Shown here: piece after piece, positions 33,101 to 39,557 of the stretch
Layout: every line of letters starts with the position of its first letter
How positions within the stretch are numbered: position 1 is the stretch's first letter
DNA from: Pseudomonadota bacterium
GTDB taxonomy: Bacteria; Desulfobacterota; Desulfarculia; Desulfarculales; Desulfarculaceae
DNA: 64,000 bases
Direction of reading: 5' to 3'
Assembly: GCA_018902755.1 (NCBI GenBank)
Contig: JAHIQI010000044.1
Location: 29,952 to 93,951 of the forward strand
The notes under the pieces: model-generated
What the model saw: only the letters and a program-made list of their open reading frames with translations
Told to the model about the DNA's origin: nothing
The model's database searches: none
Program-made: the position numbers and the translations under genes

Positions 33101-33925
33101 ATGTCGTGCGTGAGCATTGCATACAGCAACCTCGCTAATCTCCGGGTGCTGATCCGGGGAGCCGGCGAAATGGCCAGCGGAGTGGCCCACCGCCTGAGCC
33201 GGGCTGGACTGCAGGTGGTGATGACCGAGATCGCCGAGCCCCTGGCGGTGCGCCGGGCGGTTAGTTTCTGCGAGGCTGTCTATGACGGCCGCAAGCAAGT
33301 GGAGGGGCTCACCGCTTGTCTGGTATCCGGCCCGGCCGAGGCCAGGATGGCCTGGAAGCGGGGCGAACTGCCGGTGCTGGTGGACCCGGAGATGGCCTGC
33401 CTCCAAGAGCTGGCCCCGGCGGTGATCGTGGACGCCCTGCTGGCCAAACGCAACACCGGGCTTGCGCCGGAGATGGCGCCCTTGACCATCGGCCTGGGCC
33501 CCGGTTTTAGCGCCCCCCAGGATGCTCACCTGGTGATCGAAACCAACCGGGGCCACAACCTGGGCCGGCTCATCTATGAGGGTCAGGCCGCGGCAAACAC
33601 CGGCCAGCCCGGCGATATCGGGGGCTACACCCACCAGAGGGTGCTGCGTTCCCCGGCGGTTGGCGTCTTCACGCCCCTGGCCAGCTTCGGCCAGGCGGTG
33701 GCCGCCGGTCAGGCCGTGGGACGGGTGGCGGATCAAGAGGTGTGCGTAAAGGTGGGCGGCGTTTTGCGCGGGCTCATCCGTCCGGGCATTCGGGTGGAAA
33801 AAGGCTGGAAGGTGGGCGATGTGGACCCCAGGAACCAGTTGGAGTATCTGGACACCATAAGCGAGAAAGCGCGGGCCATAGGCGGCTCGGTGTTGGAAGG
33901 CATTATGCACGCCTTCAACCGGTGA
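33101..33925 (+). CDS. yqeB: YqeB/EF2563-family protein linked to selenium-dependent molybdenum hydroxylases
   Basis: A 274-aa member of the EF2563 family ('LRVLIRGAGEMASGVAHRL' at the start; 'VVMTEIAEPLAVRRAVSF'; 'PGDIGGYTHQRVLRSPA'). The family is associated by comparative genomics with molybdenum hydroxylases that carry a labile selenium cofactor. Its presence 7 kb from the hydroxylase genes in one directional cluster suggests that the enzyme is of this type. No selD, yqeC or mocA homologue is seen here. The start is uncertain (ATG 33101 or GTG 33110). Confidence 0.85.
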   Translation: MSCVSIAYSNLANLRVLIRGAGEMASGVAHRLSRAGLQVVMTEIAEPLAVRRAVSFCEAVYDGRKQVEGLTACLVSGPAEARMAWKRGELPVLVDPEMACLQELAPAVIVDALLAKRNTGLAPEMAPLTIGLGPGFSAPQDAHLVIETNRGHNLGRLIYEGQAAANTGQPGDIGGYTHQRVLRSPAVGVFTPLASFGQAVAAGQAVGRVADQEVCVKVGGVLRGLIRPGIRVEKGWKVGDVDPRNQLEYLDTISEKARAIGGSVLEGIMHAFNR

Positions 33926-33944
33926 GATCACCTCGTCCCGCCTG

Positions 33945-33984
33945 GCTCCATGCCCGCCGGCCGTGCGAAGCCGGCTGGTGGAGC
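33945..33984 (+). terminator. Intercistronic hairpin after yqeB
   Basis: An interrupted stem (GCTCC...GCCGGC with GCCGGC...GGAGC) about 40 nt long lies 20 bases after the yqeB stop. There is no T tract, so it may attenuate or stabilise rather than terminate. Confidence 0.4.
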
Positions 33985-34066
33985 GGGGCCATCACATGCG
34001 TAATTAAAATGCAATGCCGGGCAGTAGCCTTGGCGACCAAATCTTTCAGCGACTGGAGAAATGCAC

Positions 34067-35674
34067 ATGTCTACCGATAATCAAGAACGGTATTTTTTCG
34101 TGGACCAGGGGACTCCGGCCGACCCGGTTAGCGGCGAGAGCCCCATCAAGCTCAAGTACCACTCCGGCGGCCAGTGGAAGACCTCGGCCACCGAAACCTA
34201 CATGCCCTGCTACAACCCCTCCACCGGCGCGGTGATCGCCTTGGCCCCCCAGTGCTCCTCCGACGAGGTGGAAGAGGCGGTGCAGGCGGCGGTGAAGGCC
34301 TTCCCCAAGTGGTCCACCACCCCGGTGAGCAAGCGGGTTCAGGTGCTCTACAACATGAAGCGCCTGCTGGATGAGAACCTGGAAGAGCTCACCATCCTGC
34401 TGGCCAAGGAAATGGGCAAGAAGTACCAGGAAGCCATGGGGGACATCCTCAAGGTCACCGAAGTGGTGGAGTTCGCCTGCGGCGCACCACACCTGATGAA
34501 GGGCGAAGCCCTCATGCAGGTGTCCACCGGCTACGACACCGCGCTTTACCGCGAGCCGGTGGGTGTTTTCGCGGGCATCCCGCCCTGGAACTTCCCGGCC
34601 ATGATTCCCCACGGCTGGATGACCCCCATCTGCATCGCCACCGGCAACTGCATGGTCCTCAAGGTGGCCAGCTTCGTGCCCCAGTCGGCCATGCGCATCA
34701 TGGAGATGTGGCAGGAGGCGGGCATTCCCGACGGCGTGATCAACCTGGTCACCGCCGGGCGAGACCAGGCCGAGCTGCTGCTGCGCCACCCCGACATCAA
34801 AGGCATCACCTTCGTGGGCTCCACTAAGGTGGGCCTGCACATCTACTCCACCGCCGCGGCCCACGGCAAGCGGGTCCAGGCCCTGTGCGAGGCCAAGAAC
34901 CACGCTCTGGTGCTAAAGGACTGCAAGCTGGAGCGCACCGCCGGAGGCATCATGAACGCCTTCACCGGCTGCGCCGGGCAGCGCTGCATGGCCCTGCCGG
35001 TGATCGTGGTGGAGAACGCCATTGCCGACCAGTTGGTGGCGCTCTTGAAAAAGGAAGCCTCCGAGCTGAGCCTGGGCAAGGCCTGGCTGCCCGACACCGG
35101 CATGGGCCCGGTGGTCAACGAGGGCCACAAGCAGTTTGTTACCGGCTGGATCGACAAGGCCGAGCAGGAAGGGGCCGAGATCGTCCTGGACGGCCGGAAC
35201 CCCCAGCCTCCGGCAGGCTGCGAAAATGGCTTCTGGGTGGGCCCCACCATCATCGACCACGTAACCGAGGATATGTCCTGCGGCAGCGAGGAGATTTTCG
35301 GCCCGGTGCTGTGCATCAAGCGGGTGGAGGACTTCGAGGAAGGCATCACCCTGATGAACAACAACCGTTTCGGCAACGGCTCGGTGATCTACACCCAGAA
35401 CGGCTACTTCGCCCGGCAGTTCGCCCACCGCACCGATGCGGGCATGGTGGGGGTCAACGTGGGCATACCGGTGCCCCTGGGCATCTTCGGCTTCACCGGC
35501 CACAAACAGTCGTTCTTTGGCGACCTGCACGTCATGGGCCGCGACGGCTTCGCTTTCTTCACCGAGAGCAAGTGCGTCACCCAGACCTGGTTCCCCGAAA
35601 CCGGCGAGGACATGGCCGCCTGCAAGGTGGACACCTGGGACGGCACCATCACCTCCATGCCCAAAGACAAGTAA
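34067..35674 (+). CDS. Methylmalonate-semialdehyde dehydrogenase-like CoA-acylating aldehyde dehydrogenase
   Basis: A 535-aa aldehyde dehydrogenase. The catalytic cysteine C307 in 'GCAGQRCMALP', the preceding 'EAKNHALVL' and 'PPWNFPAMIPHGW' are characteristic of the MmsA/IolA group, which forms propionyl- or acetyl-CoA from methylmalonate or malonate semialdehyde. It is longer than typical MMSDH (~500 aa), with an extra N-terminal ~25 residues. ATG 34067 follows GGAG by eight bases. It would finish a pathway that includes the hydroxyisobutyrate-type dehydrogenase at the other end of the island. Confidence 0.88.
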   Translation: MSTDNQERYFFVDQGTPADPVSGESPIKLKYHSGGQWKTSATETYMPCYNPSTGAVIALAPQCSSDEVEEAVQAAVKAFPKWSTTPVSKRVQVLYNMKRLLDENLEELTILLAKEMGKKYQEAMGDILKVTEVVEFACGAPHLMKGEALMQVSTGYDTALYREPVGVFAGIPPWNFPAMIPHGWMTPICIATGNCMVLKVASFVPQSAMRIMEMWQEAGIPDGVINLVTAGRDQAELLLRHPDIKGITFVGSTKVGLHIYSTAAAHGKRVQALCEAKNHALVLKDCKLERTAGGIMNAFTGCAGQRCMALPVIVVENAIADQLVALLKKEASELSLGKAWLPDTGMGPVVNEGHKQFVTGWIDKAEQEGAEIVLDGRNPQPPAGCENGFWVGPTIIDHVTEDMSCGSEEIFGPVLCIKRVEDFEEGITLMNNNRFGNGSVIYTQNGYFARQFAHRTDAGMVGVNVGIPVPLGIFGFTGHKQSFFGDLHVMGRDGFAFFTESKCVTQTWFPETGEDMAACKVDTWDGTITSMPKDK

Positions 35675-35768
35675 GGCTGAGAAGCCGGCGGTAGTCTCAG
35701 GCCCCGGCTGCCGGTGATGAAGATTGACGAAATCTGAATCCGACACGCCTCTAGCATATAAAGTTAAT

Positions 35769-35796
35769 ACAAGGTAGGGCCTAGGCCCTACCTTGT
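35769..35796. terminator. Palindromic terminator-like element after the aldehyde dehydrogenase
   Basis: A perfect 28-bp palindrome (ACAAGGTAGGGCCT and its complement) with no unpaired loop in the duplex. As RNA it gives a strong hairpin. Only a weak TTGTTGTT follows. Confidence 0.6.
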
Positions 35797-35856
35797 TGTT
35801 GTGGTGGTTCTGGGGGCGTATGGTTAACTGTCTTTAAATCTTACTTAAAAAGGTGA

Positions 35857-35884
35857 GGGGGCTAGCCGGGAAGGGCTAGCCCCC
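35857..35884 (-). terminator. Terminator of the tRNA-Gly remnant transcript
   Basis: A perfect 11-bp stem (35857-35867 with 35874-35884) directly downstream of the tRNA-Gly 3' end in the minus direction. It is followed in that direction by CACCTTTTTAAG. Confidence 0.65.
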
Positions 35885-35893
35885 TTGACTTCT

Positions 35894-35938
35894 TGGAGTG
35901 GGAGTCGAGATTCGAACCCGCGACCCTCGGCTTGGAAG
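35894..35938 (-). pseudogene. 3' fragment of a tRNA-Gly (TCC): anticodon loop to CCA, likely attachment-site remnant
   Basis: Read on the minus strand, 45 bases match a tRNA-Gly(TCC) from the anticodon loop CTTCCAA through the variable loop, T arm (TTCGAAT loop) and acceptor 3' strand CTCCCAC to a genomic CCA. The D arm, 5' acceptor strand and 5' anticodon stem are absent; unrelated sequence begins exactly at the anticodon loop. That is the usual crossover point of tRNA-targeting integrases. The T stem has one mismatch and one G-U pair, suggesting drift. Confidence 0.82.
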
Positions 35939-36189
35939 ATTGCAACAATAGAAAGTGGCCTGGATTATTTCAAGATTCGCTTCGTGATCTGGGCCCAGGG
36001 CTATGAGCAGATCGCCTATACCGGACCCGGCGACCCGCTTACGGTGAACCTCGACGGCCAGAACGATGTATGTTAAGCGACAAGACCAAATGGCGGTTGG
36101 CGCGGGAAAAGGCCAAGGGCGTGGTGGTCTTTGACCTGGCCTTATTGGTGAGGATTTGGTTAGGCCTAAAAAGCACAACAGGCGGTTAG
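35939..36189 (+). other. Probable mobile-element remnant next to the tRNA-Gly fragment
   Basis: The interval carries a truncated open frame ending at 36076 ('SGLDYFKIRFVIWAQGYEQI...' to a stop). An overlapping 39-codon frame (36070-36189, start 'MLSDKTKWRLAREKAKG') begins inside its stop region in the ATG-TTAA style of compact phage or element genes. Neither fragment has a product I recognise. Position beside the attachment-site scar makes a degraded prophage or integrative element the simplest reading. Confidence 0.45.
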
Positions 36190-36215
36190 CATGCTCTGCT
36201 AACCGCCTGTTTTTA
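36171..36215 (+). terminator. Strong terminator between the element remnant and tRNA-Val
   Basis: A near-perfect stem of about 15 bp (AACAGGCGGTTAGCA with TGCTAACCGCCTGTT) is followed on the plus strand by TTTATTTT. It would stop plus-strand transcripts before the tRNA-Val, and its hairpin is also immediately 3' of the tRNA on the minus strand. Confidence 0.75.
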
Positions 36216-36218
36216 TTT

Positions 36219-36293
36219 TGGTAGGCCGGAGGGGATTTGAACCCCTGACTTCCACCGTGTGAGGATGGCACTCTCCCGCTGAGTTACCGGCCT
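36219..36293 (-). tRNA. tRNA-Val (anticodon CAC)
   Basis: A complete 75-nt tRNA on the minus strand. The acceptor stem AGGCCGG pairs with CCGGCCT, the D arm is ACTC-AGCGGGA-GAGT, the anticodon loop CTCACAC gives CAC, the T arm CAGGGGTTCAAATCCCCT carries loop TTCAAAT, and CCA is encoded. It starts exactly one base after the rluB stop codon, so the two are almost certainly co-transcribed and the tRNA is cut from the 3' end of the message. Confidence 0.96.
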
Positions 36294-37130
36294 TCAGTCT
36301 CGTATGCGGCGGGGGCTTTGCTTGCGCCTGCGGCCCCCGGTTTGCTCGGCTTTGCCGTGCGGAGTTTTTTGTACACCATCGTCGCTGGGTTTGCAAGCGT
36401 CCTTAAGCCCTGCGGCTTCCCTGAGGGCAAAAATTTCGCTTTTGCGCAGACGCCGGGCCTCTCCCAGGGGCAGATCGCCCAGGCGCAGGGGGCCGATGCC
36501 CACCCGTACCAGGCGCTGCACCCGGTGGCCCACCTCCACGCACATGCGCCTGATCTCGCGCTTTCTGCCCTCGGTGAGCAGAAAGCTCAGCTTGCTGCCG
36601 TTTTTGCCCGAGGACTTGATGCCCACCTTGGCCGGGGCGGTCTTGCCGCCCTCGATCTCCACCCCGGTGCGCAGGCGCTGCAAAACCGCCGGGCCGGGCC
36701 GCCCGTCCACCCACACCAAATAGCGCTTGGGCACCTGGTGGCTGGGGTGGGTGAGCCGCTGGAACAGCTCGCCGTCGTTGGTCATGAGCAACAGGCCCTC
36801 GCTGTAGTAGTCCAGCCGCCCCACCGGGTAGAGGCGGCCCGCCGCCTCCGGGGGCAGCAGGCTGAGCACCGTGCGCCGTCCCTGGGGGTCGCTCACCGTG
36901 CTCACCACGCCGGAAGGCTTGTGGATCATCCAGTATTCCTTCTGCTCCGGCTGGGGCAGGGGCTTGCCGTCGATGGTGATCTTCTGGGCGGCCGGGTCGG
37001 CGGAGTCGCCCGGCTGGTTCATCACCTTGCCGTCCACCGCCACTCGTCCGGCGGCGATCATATCCTCGGCCGCCCGGCGGCTGGCCACCCCGGCCTGGGC
37101 CAGGATCTTGTGTAGGCGAAGTTTAGGCAT
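36294..37130 (-). CDS. rluB: 23S rRNA pseudouridine synthase, RluB/RsuA family
   Basis: A 278-aa enzyme. An N-terminal S4 RNA-binding domain (residues 3-50, 'RLHKILAQAGVASRRAAEDMI') precedes the synthase domain with the catalytic aspartate in 'GRLDYYSEGLLLMTNDG' and 'GRKREIRRM'. RluB modifies U2605 of 23S rRNA in E. coli; the exact target here is inferred. The basic tail ('GGRRRKQSPRRIRD') is an extension. It lies 5 bases after scpB, and its stop touches the tRNA-Val. Confidence 0.92.
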   Translation of the reverse strand: MPKLRLHKILAQAGVASRRAAEDMIAAGRVAVDGKVMNQPGDSADPAAQKITIDGKPLPQPEQKEYWMIHKPSGVVSTVSDPQGRRTVLSLLPPEAAGRLYPVGRLDYYSEGLLLMTNDGELFQRLTHPSHQVPKRYLVWVDGRPGPAVLQRLRTGVEIEGGKTAPAKVGIKSSGKNGSKLSFLLTEGRKREIRRMCVEVGHRVQRLVRVGIGPLRLGDLPLGEARRLRKSEIFALREAAGLKDACKPSDDGVQKTPHGKAEQTGGRRRKQSPRRIRD

Positions 37131-37135
37131 AAACC

Positions 37136-38107
37136 TCAGTCTCGCTCTGGAACGGTTTTGGGCGGCGTATCACCGGCGTCTTGCGGCTCCGGCTCGGGTT
37201 CGGCTTCGGGCTCGGCCTCCGGTTCCGGTTTCGGTTGGGGCTCCGGGTCGCTATTTTCTTCCTGGGGGGCGTCGGCTGCCTGTTCGGTCGGCCTGCCCGC
37301 CGGGGTATCCCCGTCCTGGTCTCCCTGGGGTGTCTCTGGCTCGAGGTCCCCTTCCTCCTCGCCAGGGGAGGTCTGGGTCTCCTCCGGCTCGCCCGCCTCG
37401 GTCTCGGCGGCCTCGCCGTCTTCCTCGGGCACCGCGTCCCACTCGTCGTCCTCGCCCTCGCCCTCCTCGGCCTCTTGCAGAGGGGGCAGGCCGCCCTCCA
37501 CGGGAATCAGGTCGTCCAGGCTGAGGGAGCGGGGCTCGCCCAAGGGCAGCTCGCCGTCCTGGTCCGAGGGGGTGTCCTGGGCGATGCCGGCCAGTTTCTC
37601 CAACTCCTCCAGGGTGGGCAGCTCGCTAAGGTCCTTGAGGTCGAACACCTCCAAAAAGCGGCGGGTGGTGCTGTAGATCAAGGGACGCCCCGGCAGGTCC
37701 TGGCGTCCGGCCACCCGCACTAGGTTCTTTTCCATGAGGGTGCGCAGGATGCCGCCCACCTCCACCCCGCGGATGCGCTCGATCTCGGCCTTGAGCACCG
37801 GCTGCTTGTAGGCCACCACCGACAGGGTCTCCAGGGCGGCCTTGGAAAGGCGGGTAACCTGCTGCTTCTTGAGCTTGCGCAGCCAGAAGGCCATTTCCTT
37901 GCGAGTGCGGAACACCCAGCCCCCGGCCACCTGTACGATCTCCATGGCCCGCTCGGACTTGTTGTATTCTTCTTCCAAGTCGGCGATAGCCTGCTTGACC
38001 GCGTCCCGCTGGTTGTCCTCCAGCACCTGGCATAGCTGGGCCAGGTTCAAGGGGGTTTCCGAAACGAACAGCAGGGCCTCGATTATTATTTTCAAATCGC
38101 GGCTCAA
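37136..38107 (-). CDS. scpB: Segregation and condensation protein ScpB with a long acidic tail
   Basis: A 323-aa ScpB, part of the SMC-ScpAB condensin. The two winged-helix domains fill residues 1-170 ('ALLFVSETPLNLAQL', 'ETLSVVAYKQPVLKAEIERIRG'). After about residue 180 comes a 140-residue Glu/Pro/Asp/Gln-rich disordered tail with PEPEAEPEAE-type repeats, far beyond the ~190-aa family norm. It overlaps the scpA stop by 4 bases. Confidence 0.94.
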   Translation of the reverse strand: MSRDLKIIIEALLFVSETPLNLAQLCQVLEDNQRDAVKQAIADLEEEYNKSERAMEIVQVAGGWVFRTRKEMAFWLRKLKKQQVTRLSKAALETLSVVAYKQPVLKAEIERIRGVEVGGILRTLMEKNLVRVAGRQDLPGRPLIYSTTRRFLEVFDLKDLSELPTLEELEKLAGIAQDTPSDQDGELPLGEPRSLSLDDLIPVEGGLPPLQEAEEGEGEDDEWDAVPEEDGEAAETEAGEPEETQTSPGEEEGDLEPETPQGDQDGDTPAGRPTEQAADAPQEENSDPEPQPKPEPEAEPEAEPEPEPQDAGDTPPKTVPERD

Positions 38108-38874
38108 GCCTCGTCCTCCTCTTGCCTACCCGAGGCCTGGAAGTAAATGCGCATGGTCCCCCACTGGGTCGGCTCGTTCTGGGGCGAAGGCACGCGCTCC
38201 TGATAGACTCTTAACAGACCCACCCTGGTCAGTTCCAGTAGGGCCAGGAAGGTTACCACCAGTTGGGGCGGGGTGCGCTGCTCGGCGAAAAACTCCTCAA
38301 AGGTCATGGTCTGCTTGATGCGCAGCTCCTCCAGCATCTCCCCGATGCGGTCCTCCAGGGAGACCCGGTCCTTGGGTATCTCCAGCACCATCTGCTCGTG
38401 GCGGTGGGTCATCAGGCGGTGGAAGGCCTCGATGAGGTCGAACACCCCGGCCTCGATGGCCTCCTCTTCCCCGGAGCGCACCTTGTCCAACTCCCGGCGG
38501 CCGCCGCCCCTGGTGAACACGTCCCGGTCCAGCAGGTCGCGCTCGCCCAGCTTGTCCGCCGCCGCCTTTATGCGCATGTGCTCCTTGAGCCGCTCCACCA
38601 GGTCCTGGCGGGGGTCCTCCTCCTCCTGGTCCTCGGAGGAGTCGTAGGAGGGAAGAAGCTGGCGGCTCTTGATGTGCAGCAGGGTGGAGGCCATTACCAG
38701 GAATTCCCCGGCCACGGCGATGGACATGTCTTGCAACAGGTCCAGGTAGCTAAGGTACTGCTTGGTGATCAGGGCCACGGGGATGTCGTAGATGTCCACC
38801 TCGTTCTTGCGGATGAGGTGCAAAAGCAGGTCCAGGGGCCCTTCGAATATCTCAAGCTTTACCGCGACGTCCAT
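38104..38874 (-). CDS. scpA: Segregation and condensation protein ScpA (kleisin)
   Basis: A 256-aa kleisin. The conserved start 'VKLEIFEGPLDLLLHLIRKNEVDIYDIPVA' region fixes ATG 38874, and the C-terminal winged helix contains 'TMTFEEFFAEQRTP...VTFLALLELTRVGLL'. It bridges the SMC heads and binds ScpB. It overlaps scpB by 4 bases and lies 11 bases after the M50 protease gene. A longer open frame upstream is antisense noise. Confidence 0.95.
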   Translation of the reverse strand: MDVAVKLEIFEGPLDLLLHLIRKNEVDIYDIPVALITKQYLSYLDLLQDMSIAVAGEFLVMASTLLHIKSRQLLPSYDSSEDQEEEDPRQDLVERLKEHMRIKAAADKLGERDLLDRDVFTRGGGRRELDKVRSGEEEAIEAGVFDLIEAFHRLMTHRHEQMVLEIPKDRVSLEDRIGEMLEELRIKQTMTFEEFFAEQRTPPQLVVTFLALLELTRVGLLRVYQERVPSPQNEPTQWGTMRIYFQASGRQEEDEA

Positions 38875-38885
38875 GCGACCACCTT

Positions 38886-39557
38886 TTAGTACGGCAACAG
38901 TAGGTTTAGCACGGATTGGGCCGGAAATAGAACCAGATAGCCAATCAGGTCGGGCATGCCCGGCAGCCAGCGGGGCAAAAAGATCAAGCCCAGCAGGATG
39001 ACGAACCCGTAGCGGTTGAGCTGTTGGTAGCGCCAGGCGGCCTTGGGCGGCAGCAGGCCGGTGAGGATGCCCGAGCCGTCCAGGGGGGGCAGGGGGATCA
39101 GGTTGAAGAAGGCCAGTATGATGTTCACCGTGACCCCCACCATCATCATCTGCCCGAAATACCACTTCCAGGATGCATAGCCCGAAAACACCCCGGCCTG
39201 CACCAGCAGGTACAGGACCCCGGCGATGATCAGGGCGAAGAGGATGTTGCTCACCGGCCCGGCGGCGGAGATCCACACCATGTCCCAGCGGGGGTCGCGC
39301 AGGCGGCGCGCGTCGATGGGCACCGGCTTGGCCCAGCCGAAGCCCGCCCCGAACCAGGCGGTGACGAAAAACACCAGGGTTCCCGCCGGGTCCAGGTGGT
39401 TGAGCGGGTTGAGGCTCATGCGCTTTCTCTGCTTGGCCGTGGGGTCGCCCCGGAGCCAGGCCACAAAGGCGTGGGAAGCCTCGTGCACGGTAAGGGCCAT
39501 GAGAATGGGCGGGGCCAGCATCACCAGCTTGAGCAGGAAGTTGGTAATCCAGTCCAT
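38886..39557 (-). CDS. Site-2 protease family (M50) membrane metalloprotease, short form
   Basis: A 223-aa membrane protein with the zinc motif 'HEASHA' at residues 25-30 and the third ligand in 'NLIPLPPLDGSGIL'. It lacks PDZ domains, so it belongs to the short rhomboid-like S2P group (Rip3/YwhC-like), not RseP. About six helices are visible. Its gene lies between scpA and the DHH/nucleotidyltransferase gene, an order frequent in Deltaproteobacteria and Firmicutes. Substrate unknown. Confidence 0.92.
   Translation of the reverse strand: MDWITNFLLKLVMLAPPILMALTVHEASHAFVAWLRGDPTAKQRKRMSLNPLNHLDPAGTLVFFVTAWFGAGFGWAKPVPIDARRLRDPRWDMVWISAAGPVSNILFALIIAGVLYLLVQAGVFSGYASWKWYFGQMMMVGVTVNIILAFFNLIPLPPLDGSGILTGLLPPKAAWRYQQLNRYGFVILLGLIFLPRWLPGMPDLIGYLVLFPAQSVLNLLLPY

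Noticed and set aside
30866..33931. A 1,021-codon open frame on the minus strand
   Set aside because: It is the antisense of several well-supported genes (permease, isomerase, 2-hydroxyacid dehydrogenase, YqeB). High GC in codon position 3 removes stop codons on the opposite strand. Its translation is His/Gly/Gln-rich and matches nothing.
19937..35674. Nicotinate fermentation cluster of the Eubacterium barkeri type
   Set aside because: The island has a molybdenum hydroxylase and a hydroxyisobutyrate-type dehydrogenase, but no 6-hydroxynicotinate reductase, enamidase, methyleneglutarate mutase or methylitaconate isomerase. The Mo subunit is also not split into two genes.
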